A DNA stretch of 64,000 nt from Humulus lupulus (GCF_963169125.1 NC_084800.1:53738866-53802865), one strand, 5' to 3'; numbered from the stretch's first letter, positions 11,387 to 23,790 are shown. The notes: generated by a model from the sequence alone, not told the origin. Program-made: numbers and translations.

Positions 11387-13785
11387 TGTAACGACCCAAA
11401 TTCACTAATAAGGCTTAAGGGCCTTGATTAGTGTGCCTGGAGGGCATATTGAGAATTATGTGTGGTTTTAATGATTAAGATACATCATTATGATTTAAAG
11501 CATGTTATATGACTATTTGAATATTTGAGATGCATGACTATGTGTATTAGTAAGCATGCAGGCCCTGATTAGGTTAGAATGGCATAATCGTAATTTTGGC
11601 CATTATGGGCATAATTGTATTGATATATGTGATAATTGTCGAGACCACATTATTATGTGGATATATCTGTGATCTGTGACTCGAGACGGTCCTAGTGAGC
11701 AAAGTAGCGGAAAAGTCATGGCGGGGATTTATACCTGGCTCGGGGTGAGCTTAGGGGTATAAATGGGAATTTAGCGAATATAATGGAGTCTATTTGGACA
11801 TTGAGGAACATTATTGGTGGTTAATTAGGTATCGGGAATTAGGCGGGAAATATTAGAGACACTCGAGGAGTTAGCGGGAATTTGGTAAAATGACTAAAAT
11901 GCCCTTAAGTGGATTAAAGGGTTTAGATTTAATAGGGAGGGCATAATGGTCATTTGGCTTACAGGAGTTAAGTACTACCAAGGCTTTATGTTAGTGGGAA
12001 GTGTAGAGAAATGTAGAAGTCTGAAAAAGAAGGAAAAGGAAGGGAAAAGAAAGGAAGGAAAACAAAGAAAGTTCTCTAGGTCGGTTTACAATTTCCTTCA
12101 CTTGTTTCTTGAGGATTTATGGAGTAAAGCTCAGAGGAGAGCTGGGATAAACTAAGCATCAAGGATTCTAAGCTAAGTGTGGGGAATTGGCAGAGGTTTA
12201 GCAAGGGTTCATCAACACTTGAGGTAAGACTTTAGAGTTTTTTCAGTTTCTGTTTCTGGTTTTTGAGCTATGGTGCTTAAGTTGAATTGGATGGAACTTT
12301 AGGAAATTCAGGTCTAAGGTTGAGGAGGAGCAAGCCAAGGAAGTTTTGAGGCAACTTGTGGTCGAATTCCACCAAAGGTATAAACCCTTAATTCCAACTT
12401 TGTTGTTCAACTGGTTTTTACTGAGTTTTAGAGCTTAGGAGTGGCTATGGTGGATTTTGAGTTTGGGGATGCATGTGCTTGAGTTCTAGGTATTTGGGGT
12501 GCTTGGGATGAGTGGAGTATGGTCATAAGGTTGTTTTTGAGTTTGGGAAGGAGTTGGAAGAGTTTTGGTTGAGGTTGGTTCGAGAAAATCGCAGAAGAGA
12601 AAAATTGGTGCTGGTATGTCTGTGACTAGCGCTACAACGCTAGCCTTTGGGCGCTGTAGCGCTAGGCCATAATGCTGAGGGGTTTTGGCTTCTGTTTGTA
12701 GCGCTGTAGCGCCCTCCCATGAGCGTTGTAGTGCTACCCTGTTTTTAGAAAGGGATTTTAGGGTTATTTGCAAGGGTTTTTGACCAAGGGTTTGGGGTTT
12801 GATTCCACCACCTTGTTTGGTGGAACTAGGACTTCCCGGGGGCTCGGGATTGGCCCCGAGGCTAGGTTTTGAACTTGAGGATCGATAATGACTTTGGCCC
12901 ATGACTGTGTTTAGGTGAGCGCTAGGGCTCGAGGGGGATCGTGCTCAAGGAGTCGAGGGATCAAAGCTAGTAAATTGAAAGGTAAGAAAACTGCACCCGA
13001 TTATATGTTTGTGATGGGACTAAGTGCTCCCGAGAATTGTATTGTGTCAATGATGGTATTACGCCATGGGACATGTAAAGCGGCCTAAGGGTGCCGTACA
13101 TAGTATTTGCGCACAGGGCGCGGCTTGGCCACTGGTAGCCGAGAATGTTCACTGAGCTCGGCTTAAGCGGGTCGGAGCCAGTGGGATAACGGAGGGAGCA
13201 GCCTGAGAGCGCTAGCCCTGGTTATCATTTTGTACAGTGATATGTGATATGAATTGATATGCTTAGTATGTTGAATACTTGGTCATGCTGAATGATTACA
13301 TGTTTGAGAACTTGTGATGCAATGTGGGATATGGATTTGTCTGCTGATTGCTTATCCTCTGTTGTTGTGTTTTCTTGCTGGACCTTGGCTCACGGGTGCT
13401 ACGTGGTGCAGGTAAAGGCAAAGGCAAGCTGGACCAAGCTTGAGATGGAGAGCTCCGAGGTGGAATGTACATAGCCAGTTGTTCGATCACCATGGTCGAG
13501 GAGTGGGTCAGGACAGGGATTACCTAACTGTTTGTTTTGCCTTAGTAAGGCTGGTTATTGTACTTGAACCTTGTAACTTTTGTAAACGATCTTTAAACTT
13601 GTATTTTTGGGATCCCGTGTAAACATATAACGTTTCTTAATGTAAAAGTGGCTTTTGAGACAAAACCATTTTAAACCCTAGCTCTTTTATAGTTCCAGTA
13701 TCACGATTTTAACTAAATGACTTGATTAGCAAGTCTGGCACTTTATAAACACAGTGTAACGGTCTTGGCCATCCAGGGCGTTACA
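11387..13785 (+). mobile_element. 3' LTR of the truncated Tekay-type element (LTR1)
   Basis: The LTR starts TGTAACGACCC right after the purine tract AGGAGGGGATAG and ends GGGCGTTACA, 2399 bp in all. It shares conserved blocks with other LTRs here: AGGTAAGAAAACTGCACC near 12980 and GCTCACGGGTGCTACGTGG near 13390. A palindromic GCGC cluster (AGCGCTACAACGCTAG, GCGCTGTAGCGCTAGG) lies at 12628-12740. The bases after the end are GTGTG; the 5' partner is absent, so no target duplication can be tested. Confidence 0.88.
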
Positions 13786-14799
13786 GTGTGTTTTCGCTGA
13801 CAATTAATAACAAAAATCAACAGAGATTATAGATTTACTAATATAATGGGGGATTAGTAGGTATTATCGGCAAAAAATAATAATAAGAGGTTAAGTGTAA
13901 TGTAATGTAAATATATAGAAGTTTTGAGGCAACTTACTCTAATAATAATAATGAAAAACGTGATAGTGAAAGCTGATCACAATGGGCAATACATGAATTG
14001 TGAACTTTTATTTATGTGACATTTTTAAATGAGCTGGGCTATACGTCCCGTGGACGAGCACAATCACAGGCCAAGTAGCCTATTACAATTGGATATTTTG
14101 AAAGAAAAAAAAAACTGAGGAACTGTAGCTTTTTAATTCATTGTACCAATAAAAAGCTGTCAAATCAGCTCGGGTGGAAATTCAATCGGGATGCAAAGCA
14201 TTTCTGTTTTCAAATATTTTTTTTAATCTTATATACAATATTTTTATTTGGTTAGATTGAGTCTTTGAGAAACATTTTAATGGAATTAAAAGCTGAAAAA
14301 AAGAGTATGCAGCCAAATGAAAAAGACTATATATAAATAAATATATATATTTATAAAAAAAAAAGTTTAAAAAAGTTTCGTAAGTGGATGTGTTTTATTA
14401 TGCCAATAGTGGATACTCCTTCATATAAGCATTTTATTTGTAGAAACTATCACCCGAAAAAAAAAGTTATTTCGATTTAATTTAATTTAATTAACAAAAA
14501 AGAAATAAAAAGTCCGTTTATTTTAATAATGCTGACATATTATAATCAATACAAAAAATCAATGCATATAGATATTTTTTTTTAAAAAAGAGGGGAAAAA
14601 ATAGACCCCATATATGTGACGAATCTCACCAAACAAGAATGACTTGCATTGCATTATATTTTTTAAATTAATAATAATAATGAGAGAAAAGAGACCAAAT
14701 TAATTGGTGGGTTATAAACATTTGGTGAGTGAGTGGTAACAACCAAATTATAATACAATAAATTATTAATTAAAAGCCCTTTCGATAAAAAAAACAAAG
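13786..14799. other. Intergenic sequence
   Basis: AT-rich, with A and T runs and ATATAT stretches near 14330. No gene or clear repeat is seen. Confidence 0.5.
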
Positions 14800-15126
14800 A
14801 GTTTATGTGTTTTGTCTCATTATTTGTTTAGATCTTGTGTTTTAATAAATTATTTTTTGGACTTTATATTTTGTAAAATAGTTAAAATAGAACTCTAAAT
14901 TCAATTTTGATGAAGAAAAAATTGAATATAACAACACAATTTTTAAGCAGAATAATTTTATTTTTGTTATGAATTGTTAGTTTGGTAAATTATTTGTGAT
15001 TTTAGTTGAGAAAAAATTGACCAAAATTGGGCTTATGATTTTATTTTAACTATTTTACAAAATATATGGTACAAAAAATAATTTATCAAAATGCAGAGTC
15101 TAAACAAATAATGAGAAAAAAAAACA
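14800..15126. mobile_element. MITE, copy 1 of a pair flanking the DUF761 gene
   Basis: The ends are inverted copies over about 90 bases (left TCATTATTTGTTTAGA, right TCTAAACAAATAATGA) with an internal non-coding AT-rich core. A second member of the family lies at 18161-18521. Its right end is about 250 bp upstream of the start codon at 15380. Confidence 0.72.
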
Positions 15127-15379
15127 TTGTAATAAAAAAATAAAACAAAAAAAAAATCATATTATATTTAATTAATTCCAACACGTAAAAATACATTATT
15201 ATTATTATTATTGTTATTTCATTTCAGACAACACAGTATCTCTGTCTGCTCCCAAAAAAGTTTGAAGTCAACAACTTCACAAAGCTAAAAGCTTTATACC
15301 ATTACTACTCTTCCCTCCCTTCCAACCAAACCGAAAAAATTATAATACCCAAAAATTAAATATAACAAATGAAAACACA

Positions 15380-17185
15380 ATGGAAATAAACAGAGCTCCA
15401 CCCCCACCACCCTACTGGAACCAACCCTCCCATTCCTCCGCCATGGCTCGCCGCCGTCCTCCTTCATATCCCTCTCCGGTACTCTCCCCTCCGGTTCTCA
15501 TCATTCTCTTACCCATCATAACGTTTGTTTTTCTCTTCTTTGCTATTCCTCCGGTTCTTTCTCTTACTTCTCACATATTTCGTCCATTCACCGTAAAGAA
15601 GAGTTGGGATTCCTTAAACATATTCCTTGTTCTCTTTGCGATTCTTTGCGGAATCTTCGCAAGGAAAAACGACGACGAATCCGGTGCTGCTGCTACTACT
15701 ACTACAAACGACGAAGGAAATATCAACGGCGTCGTTTCGAGTGCTCCTCCGAATGTTTCGGACCATGTCGGGAATGCGAGGACCGGTCCTATTCGTGTAT
15801 CGGAATCGGTTTCCCAAGAATGGTTTGGATTTTCCGATCGTAATGATAGCAATAATAGTATTAATACTATCTATGATCAAATTAATCGGACGCCGCCGGG
15901 TTCTGCTGCTCTCCGGCTGAGGAGGAGTAGCAGCTCGTACCCAGATCTGAGGCAAGAATCGAATTGGAATGATAACAGAGACGATCAGAAATTTCAGTTC
16001 CGATTCTTCGACGATTTCGAGATCAAGAAGTATCGCCAAACGGTGTCGTTTGATCACCGGCATCGATCGAGACATCGAAGCGAAGCTGAAGATGGTGAAA
16101 TCAAAGAAGTTCCTATTGATACTTTTGTTGTTCGCCCTTCGACGCCTCCGAAGTCGCCGGCGCTACCACCTCCTCCGCCGCCGGCACCGAAAACTCATTC
16201 GAAATCGAGAAGAACGTATCGAGCAGTTGAGCGGAGAGAGAAGGTAGAGAATCGAGACGAAAATGGTGGTGATCGAGAATTCGCGAAAGCTCGATCTCTG
16301 CCACCTACGCCTCCGCCCCCGCCTCCCCGACCTCCGCCATCACCAGCGAGAATTCGGCCGGAGCCGAAGAAACTGGAAAGGAGAAAAAGCAACGTGAAAA
16401 GAGAGATAACCATGGCTATAGCTTCGCTGTATAACCAGAGAAAGAGGAAGAAGAAACAGAGAATCGCGAACAATAATTACGATTCTGCCGCTCAGTCCTC
16501 TCCAACTGAACAACTAGAGTCTCGTTACTCAAAAGTGCCGCCACCTTCCCCGCCTCCTCCGCCACCTCCACTTCCACCGCCGCACTCCGTTTTCCATAAT
16601 CTGTTCCGGAAGGGAACCAAAAGCAAGAGAATTCACTCAGTCCCTCCGCCTCCGCCTCCGCCCCCGCGACCCATTTTGTCGTCGTTAACGTCATCAACGC
16701 GCTCCTCTAGGACGAAAAATCGTTCAGCAACTCCGCCAGCTCCTCCACCACCTCCTCCGTCCGAGCATTCTCGCAGGAAAACATCGACATTCTCTGGACG
16801 ACCGCCATTGCCGGCGAAGTCGAGCTCTTACTACGACGATAATATGATTAGCGGCTGCCAGAGTCCGCTGATTCCGATGCCCCCACCGCCTCCTCCGCCG
16901 TTCAAAATGCCGGAGTTGAAGTTCCTGGTTCATGGAGACTATGTTAAAATACGAAGCAATCAAAGCTCTCGTTGCGGCTCCCCTGAGCCGATGGACGACG
17001 TTGATTCATCGTCAACCAAAGAAGAATCAGAGTCAGTCAACGTGATTAACGGTGGTGATGGGCTTGGGTCTGTGTTCTGTCCCAGCCCAGACGTTGACAT
17101 CAAGGCCGACACTTTCATTGCGAGGCTGTACGATGGGTGGAGGCTTGAGAAGATAAACTCGATCAAGGGGAAACGAAAGCTGTGA
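15380..17185 (+). CDS. Proline-rich DUF4408/DUF761 membrane protein
   Basis: A single uninterrupted frame of 601 codons. Residues about 34-58 and 79-95 are hydrophobic and probably form two membrane segments, as in DUF4408 proteins. The middle is low-complexity, with many polyproline runs alternating with basic, Ser-rich stretches. The last about 33 residues carry the DUF761 signature (DVDIKADTFIARLYDGWRL). Such proteins are often annotated as hydroxyproline-rich or formin-like, but no FH2 domain is present, so actin nucleation should not be inferred. Function is unknown. The start at 15380 has good plant context (ACAATGG); a Met at residue 22 is an alternative. A TATA-like CTTTATACC lies near 15292. 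The coding region is GC-rich against AT-rich flanks. No intron is evident. Confidence 0.88.
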   Translation: MEINRAPPPPPYWNQPSHSSAMARRRPPSYPSPVLSPPVLIILLPIITFVFLFFAIPPVLSLTSHIFRPFTVKKSWDSLNIFLVLFAILCGIFARKNDDESGAAATTTTNDEGNINGVVSSAPPNVSDHVGNARTGPIRVSESVSQEWFGFSDRNDSNNSINTIYDQINRTPPGSAALRLRRSSSSYPDLRQESNWNDNRDDQKFQFRFFDDFEIKKYRQTVSFDHRHRSRHRSEAEDGEIKEVPIDTFVVRPSTPPKSPALPPPPPPAPKTHSKSRRTYRAVERREKVENRDENGGDREFAKARSLPPTPPPPPPRPPPSPARIRPEPKKLERRKSNVKREITMAIASLYNQRKRKKKQRIANNNYDSAAQSSPTEQLESRYSKVPPPSPPPPPPPLPPPHSVFHNLFRKGTKSKRIHSVPPPPPPPPRPILSSLTSSTRSSRTKNRSATPPAPPPPPPSEHSRRKTSTFSGRPPLPAKSSSYYDDNMISGCQSPLIPMPPPPPPPFKMPELKFLVHGDYVKIRSNQSSRCGSPEPMDDVDSSSTKEESESVNVINGGDGLGSVFCPSPDVDIKADTFIARLYDGWRLEKINSIKGKRKL

Positions 17186-18160
17186 TCTTTGGAGTCCCAT
17201 TTAGGATTTGGGCTCAGGCCCAATCGCTCGTCGGAATGTGAAACTGCCACATTTCATGCCCGTCGTTCTTTGGGCTTTTGCCTTCTTTGAAGGCACATAC
17301 AAAAACGTCTAATATAACATAATATATTATTAAGTAGAAAATAATATTATAATATATGGTTGGAAGAACAGTGTAAAGAATTGGGCTCAGATTTTGGGGT
17401 CTCATTTCATCTTTCTGTTTTGGAGCACTTTCTTGCGAGACCGAGATATTGAGTTTGCGTTTTGGGTTTGCAGAGTCGTTTGGAAGCTTCATGAGTGTGT
17501 GCATAGGTATGTATTATGTAGAAGATGACCTTAGGCTCTAACTGTGTGTATTCTTTTAATTTCCACAAATTAGAGCTTGTTGTTATCATAGAAAGAAAGA
17601 AAGGTGTGAGTTTTGATTTGAGTCAGAATTGGGTTGATGATACTACACTAAACACGTTATGTAGAGAGATATGGTGGTGTTGGTCTCAGGTTGTGATTTT
17701 TGTTCACCTCGTGGAGCTTCTAAATAGTTTGATTCGTAAAGTATTAGTGTATCAGATTCTTGAGCTGAAAGTGTTTGATGATATGAAAAAGTGGTACATA
17801 TTGGAAAGACCTGCTGATTACATATTGCCTGTTTTAAACTTTTGATTGAATTTTGTACTGCCGGAGCCCAGAGGTTGACATGAATCCGAATAAACCGTAT
17901 AAAAAGTCTGTTCATGTAGACTGCAGTTGCTGAGAAAAAAGGTGCAAATTTTGGCGTGATACCTCGAGACTAAGTCACTTCTTACTTAGCTTATAGTCAA
18001 TTGCCAAAACAAAATTAAAAAAATACGAAAATATTGCTAAATCACCATATTTTTCAACAAAAAAAAACCTCTACCCATTTCCATATGAGGTTTTTTTAGG
18101 AAAAATAATAAAAAAAAAAAGTTAAAGTGTTTATACTTGCATGTTTGGACTTGATAAAAA
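17186..18160. other. 3' flank of the DUF761 gene
   Basis: Probable 3' UTR and intergenic DNA. A 106-codon frame at 17525-17845 shows no domain and no homology that I recognise. A polyadenylation-like AATAAA lies near 17888. No other gene is seen. Confidence 0.45.
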
Positions 18161-18521
18161 AGTTTATACTTTTTTGGAACCTGTGTTTTTTCCTATTATT
18201 TGTTTAGACCCTGTGTTTGATAAATTATTTTTTGACCCTGTGTTTTGTAAAATTGTTAAAATAGAATCCTAAACCCGATTTTGGTCAATGTTTTTTCAAC
18301 TGAAATCACAAATAATTTACTAAACTAATAATTCAGAACAAAAATAAAATCATTCTGCTTAAAAATTGTGTTGTTATATTTAATTTTTTCTTCATCAAAA
18401 TTGAGTTTAGGGTTCTATTTTAATCATTTATAAAATATAGAGTCCAAAAAATAATTTGTCGAAACACAGGGTCCAAACATGTAATGGGACAAAACACAGG
18501 GTCCAAAAAAATATAAACCCC
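18161..18521. mobile_element. MITE, copy 2 of the pair flanking the DUF761 gene
   Basis: Terminal inverted repeats of about 100 bases carry three spaced GACCCTGTGTTT-type motifs per arm (left GTTTAGACCCTGTGTTTG, right CACAGGGTCCAAAC). The core resembles the copy at 14800-15126 (ATTTACTAAACTAATAATTC). A partial further copy of the core (GTTATAAAATTATTAGTTTGG) lies at about 18550-18610. Confidence 0.75.
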
Positions 18522-19140
18522 TGATAAAATACTTTTAGTCGGAATAATTATGTTTTTGTTATAAAATTATTAGTTTGGTTAATTATCTATGATTTTAGTT
18601 CAATTTTTTTTAATAAAAATCTAACTTAGAGATCTATTTGTAAATTACTTTAAAAAAAAACAATTTGCAAGAGCATACACTATTTAAATAATTGTTTAAA
18701 AAATAGAAGAAATCTTCTCCTTAGCCAGTGGCTCCCCTAGCTCTTCTCTTTCCTTTGAATTTTATATAAAAAATTAAAAAAAAAATGTATATACTTCTAT
18801 ATACTGGCCCTAAAGTTGTCTCTGGCTCCGGTATTGGGTGTTGCTGAGGTCCAGCAGTATAGTGACCATGCTTCGTATGAATGATAGTGCTTTGTGGTGG
18901 CTATGTCTAATAACGAACCCAATGTGTGACTAGAGGGGGCATTGCCCTGAATTTTATTTTTAAAAAATAATCATTCTCGACCAAGAGCTGAGTTGAGTTG
19001 GCTTTAATTAATAGTGTTAATTCTTTTAATAGTTTTTTCTTACTAATAAAAATATGAAGAGAATATATATCATTTAAAAGTTAAATTGTTTTTTTAAAGA
19101 AAAAAAATAGATTTCTATATATATATATTTGTTATTTTTT
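18522..19140. other. Intergenic sequence with transposon scraps
   Basis: It contains the partial MITE core noted at 18550-18610. Around 18780-18840 lies ATACTGGCCCTAAAGTTG followed by CTGGCTCCGG, which resembles the 3' margin of some plant DNA transposons. No gene is seen. Confidence 0.4.
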
Positions 19141-20380
19141 AAAGGCTATTTAGGATTTTTACCCCCCGAACTATTACATGTGTATTATCGTGCCTCTGAT
19201 TTTTTTAGGCCGTTAAAAAATCTCCCGATCTATACACAGTCATGTAAATTAGGACTTCCATCCAATTCCGTTCATTTTTTGTAATAGGAGGATGATGTGG
19301 CCTTTTTTTACATGATTTGGATATTATAGCCCGCTGACATGGGATGACACGTGGTCTAAAGTGTGAGTTGGACTCCAAATCCAACTTTTTTTTTTCGTAG
19401 ACACTGTTCTCTTCTCTACAGTCTCCCCATTTTTCTCTTCTTCTTCAACCTTCTTCACGACACTTCTTTTCCTTTTTTTTTTTCTTTTTTCTCTTCTTCT
19501 TCAACTCTCACAGTCGATAATACAACAATAAAAGCAGAGGAGAAAGTAGTTTGTGGCATTTACTCAAATTCTTGAAGTAGGTATATGAGTCAAAATTGCA
19601 GAGTGATTGGGTGTGTGTCTTGAATGACAAATTTGAGGCGATATCGATGATGGGATCGACTTTGGGTGACAGGCCGCAGTGGTGTTGGTAAGCAGGGGGT
19701 TGGTGAGAAACACAAAAATGCAGGGGTTGCACCTGGGCTCTCGGCTCAGGGATGTGAGGTGGTCGTGGTGGTGGTTGGAGGTGTTCATTTGTACTACTCG
19801 AAGGAAGTGCAAAATCGCACCAGGGTGGTGTTGGGTGCTGGTAGATGGGAGGCTTCGTGTAGGTGAACGCTGATGTTGGGGACCTTGGATTTGTGGGCTG
19901 GGTTCGACGAGATAGTCGTGGAGGTGGAGATGGTTGCTGCGACTGGCATTGTGGTGGTTAAGTGGTCGGAGATGATGGTGGGGGCGAGGTGCTCATAATG
20001 GGTGTACTGAGCGGCTAGGGAAAAAGGAGCAAGGGAAAAGGAAAGATGGGAGAGTAGGGTTTCGGGCCTCTTTTGATTTTTAAAAAAAAAAATTTAATTA
20101 CTTTTTAAAAAAATCATGATGTGGACAAAAAAGTTGGATTTGGAGTCCAACTCACACTTTAGACCACGTGTCATCCCATGTCAGCGGGCTATAATATTCA
20201 AATAATGTAAAAAAAGGCCACATCATCCTCCTGTTACAAAAAATGAACGGAATTGGACGGAAGTCCTAATTTACATGACTGTGAATAGATCGGGGGATTT
20301 TTTAACGGCTTAAAAAAATCGGGGGCACAATAATGCACATGTAATAGTTTGGGGGGTAAAAATCATAAATAGCATTTTTT
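19141..20380. mobile_element. Non-autonomous Mutator-like element with ~250-bp TIRs (Pack-MULE candidate)
   Basis: The left arm (19141 to about 19395) and right arm (about 20125-20380) are inverted copies over some 250 bases with few differences: GCTATTTAGGATTTTTACCC against GGGTAAAAATCATAAATAGC, and both hold GGATGATGTGGCC or its complement and an ACACGTG core. The interior (about 19400-20100) is a CT-rich leader followed by GC-rich sequence, quite unlike the surrounding DNA, and encodes no transposase. T and A runs at the edges stop me from naming a 9-bp target duplication. The interior ORFs are short and unrecognised. Confidence 0.75.
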
Positions 20381-22360
20381 TTTAATTTCTAGTGTGGTGT
20401 AGTTGAAGAGTCAATGTTGGATGATAATTGTGATGGATCATCAACTAATGGGTTAAATCCTTTGTTTGGTCCATGTTCTATTGTATTTCGTAAAAAGTTT
20501 TTTTTTTCAGCCTTTATTATGATATTATTTTGTGTGTTTTGTTTTATTTTAAAATTTTATGATTTTTGTTTTAAAAATTATGTTTTTATCACTCTTAATT
20601 CTTTAAATAATTTTATTTTTGGTTAGTGACTGTTATTCGAGATAAGATGTGGAAACTCATCTAGGAAAAACAAAATTAAGAATCCTCAACACAAAAAAAA
20701 AGCTTGATTACTTGAACATCCTTATCAGTTTTATTGTAAACAAATTTGTATATTATCTAGTTCATCTCTTTCAAAACAATGTTTTATTTTATTTTTGTAG
20801 AATATTATATTTGAAATGAGTGACCATTTAATGTAAATTACTCCATGCTTAAATAAAAAATGTAATAAAGCTTAAATTATTTTTTTGAAAGTTAAATCAA
20901 ATATTCGTTAATTATGTGTCAATCGAACATAGTGCATTGCAAAATGATAATGTTCATAGAGCAAAATCAACCAACATAAGCTTTTCGAGTCATTGACAAT
21001 ATTCAATAAAAAAAAACCCCTAACAATAACTAACTTAAAATATGGGTCTAATAAGGCACATACAATCAAGTTTCCAACAAGTACAAAGTAAACTAAGATT
21101 CTTTTCCATATGGGCAAATGACAGAACAACCCTATCAATGACTATCAACCAATGAACTTCCAAAAGAAAGCAGGAAATAATAACTCATTTATTCAAAAAA
21201 ATATATAAGGGACATAAAAACAACGACCAATCATGCTCATGAGCCCCGACACTAGAGAGTAGGGTACCACGTAACACGAGGTCCATAAAGATTGAGGAAT
21301 CCCACAAATCTGGAAACTGATGAGAGAATCCTTAACACCCTCGGATAAGCGACTTGAGCCATTCGATAAAAAATCGATCATCCAACAGGAATCAAAGTCA
21401 TCCTCCTTCGCTTTAAAAACTAAAAACCCCGCTAATCTAGCAGGGCAGTGTAAAAGATCCACCATTATTCGGAAAATAAATAAAATTAAAGCAAAAAAAA
21501 AAAAACTTGCCACCAAGGGACAAAGCCATCAACACCACTACCCCCATTCGACCACCATAGGACTTATCCCACTCCTAAGGCCCCACACCATAGATCCGAG
21601 CATGATAACCCAGTTTCGCCAGCCAAGACGAAACCTACCCTCAACCAACACAACCCACAGATTGCCACCACAAAGCTTCGGCCTCCCTTCCGCCTTGACA
21701 CCACAATAATTTTGGGAGAATTTGGGTGAATTTGGAACTGTGACTGCACTCAGTAAATTTGATTGGAGCTGCCTACATACATTTTTATGAAAGATCAAGT
21801 CACTTGTAGTTCTGCATGGATATTTTTGGATAAAGAGTGGAAGAAATTCAGTAAATGACCGTTCATAGGAATTCGTGGTATCTTTTAGAAATTTATGAAA
21901 TTCCGATAGATGACCATATCATGGAATTATTTGTTGTTTTGAAAGTTAGGAAAAATTCTAAGGTAAATGACCTTTTGTGGAATTTTAAGATTTGTGTTTG
22001 CTATTTCAAGAATTTGAGATTTTGTGGTATTTATGATTGTGCTTAGTTTTAGCGGCTAAGTTGCCTCCATATCCTTTAAAGGAATCAAGTCGAACATAGT
22101 TTCAAAAAAAAAAATTGTAATGCTTTGGAAATTTCGAGATAAATGACCTTCTTTAAGATATCATTTAATATGACTTTGAAGTTACTTTAGTGCTCTTTTA
22201 AATTTTGAGGTGAATGACCTTAGTTTGGATTTTTGTTGAGGTATATGACCTCTTTGAAATACCATTTAATATGGCTTTCATCATTTAAGATGATTTAAGA
22301 ATAAATTACATATAGTTCCCAGATTTAGTTAGTGTCTATTTTTACCCAAAATTTTATAAC
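20381..22360. other. Intergenic sequence, unrecognised
   Basis: No gene can be supported. Frames at 20414-20626, 21193-21516 (-) and 21320-21709 are low-complexity or antisense to each other and show no domain. From about 21845 to 22260 a degenerate motif near AAATGACCTTT recurs six times. The 22300-22355 stretch has ATATAGTTCCCAGATTTAG, resembling one arm of a MITE. Confidence 0.5.
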
Positions 22361-23276
22361 TGTTAACCGAGGTTTTCGGCAACTATATTAATAAATATTG
22401 TTTAAGGATAATAATAATAGAAGTAGAGGATTAACACGAGATTTTTACGTGGTTGGGGCGTTAATGAGCCTTAGTCCACGAGTCTGTAGTATTAGAGCTT
22501 GGAAAACCTTTTACAATGGAGTTTCTCTCTGTATTTTGACAGATTAACTGTATCTTAGTTGAAAAGAGATCCCTCTTTCCAGTGTTCTATAGCCTGTATT
22601 TATAGGCTTATGGGAACACTGGACCTGGGCCGGGTATGACCCGGGCCCATCAGAGATACAGATATTCTTGGCCTTTCTAGTGGAAGCCCAATATAAAGAT
22701 ACAACCTACATGAATTCCAGACCAGCTAAGGCCCAATAAGTTTACTCAAGAGCTATATCTCGCCCGACAAAATGGTGCTTTTGGTCTGGACACTTCGAGT
22801 TACGAGGCAAATTCAGGAGACAAGACCAGTCAGAGTACTTGGCAGCGCAGATCTGAAACAACGGCGTGCAATCCCGAGGTGGCCTTTTCCGCAGGTGAAA
22901 AGTGGGGACAACGCCCACGCGGAGTGGGGCGGCTTCAGGGTCCTGGACGCTTGAGCCCTCCAACCGGGGACGACGTGATCCAGGTTCGTTTACCTTTGTC
23001 CCTCTTCATTTACCACAGGCCCGAACCGTACCAGGGGCCGGGACCAGGACGCGCATGTCATGGGGGGTTCGAATGGTCTGCACGTCTCCCGGATGACTGT
23101 CCTGGATGACCATGCCAGACCCCCCCTAATGGGCCCAGAAATGCGCCCCGAGCTCGTACCCCCCCCTCTTGGACACTCCAGTACCAAGAGGCCTTGGGCC
23201 GGGCCTGCATGATGAACGGCCCCTGACCATGGGCCCGGACGAATGTCCCAGGTCCATCCAGGAAACGGGGATAACA
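22361..23276. mobile_element. Solo LTR with perfect target duplication
   Basis: A 916-bp block with mirror-image termini, TGTTA...TAACA, flanked by ATAAC at 22356-22360 and 23277-23281. The first part contains GATTTTTACGTGGTTGG and a TATA-like TGTATTTATAGGC near 22592. The last third is GC-rich with CCCGGGCC-type stretches. No internal region or second LTR is present. Small ORFs inside are chance frames in the GC-rich part. Lineage is unassigned; the ACGTGGTT motif is common in copia LTRs. Confidence 0.85.
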
Positions 23277-23790
23277 ATAACTATTTATTAATACCTACTT
23301 TTCTCATCACAACACCTATTTTGAACTTTTTTAGGCTTTGAAATGTAAACCACAACTATTTGAAATGTAAATCACAAGTATTTAAAATGTAAATTATAAT
23401 CTTTTGAAATGTACTAGGCTTTGAAATGTAAACTATAAACAAGAAATATAAATCACGCATTCATAAATATAAACCACAAGCCTAAAAAAAAATCAAAGAT
23501 ATTTTAGTCAGTCTCTAAATGTGAGTATTAATTATAAAAATAAAATAAGTGGTTATTTATAGTTTTTTTTTTATGCGAAAGGCTATTGATAGTTAATGTA
23601 GGATATAAGTGAGTAATTTTTTAAAAATCTCATGATTTAATGAGCTCATTTTAAATTTGAAAATTTATATCATTTTACATAGTTTTAAATTTTATAGTCT
23701 TTGTGACAATTTTATGCTTTGAAAACTCTTTATTTTATTATTTTTATCAAGATGTTAAAAAATAAAAGGATTATTTGGCTATTCTTCTCA

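Noticed and set aside
12486..12902. 138-codon minus-strand ORF in LTR1
   Set aside because: It is antisense to the LTR, has no conserved counterpart in other LTR copies, and looks like a chance frame.
15380..17185. Formin (actin nucleator)
   Set aside because: Polyproline runs suggest it, but there is no FH2 domain; the DUF4408-like N-terminus and DUF761 C-terminus fit better.
15571..17250. Several ORFs antisense or out of frame to the DUF761 gene
   Set aside because: Shadows of a GC-rich, proline-rich coding region.
17525..17845. 106-codon ORF downstream of the DUF761 gene
   Set aside because: No domain, ordinary AT-rich codon use, and it lies in probable 3' UTR.
20881..21720. Possible LINE or gene on the minus strand
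   Set aside because: Some frames are over 100 codons, but no RT, endonuclease or RNase H motif can be read.
22742..23277. Overlapping ORFs in the GC-rich part of the solo LTR
   Set aside because: Frames on both strands overlap, show no domain, and arise from GC-rich composition.
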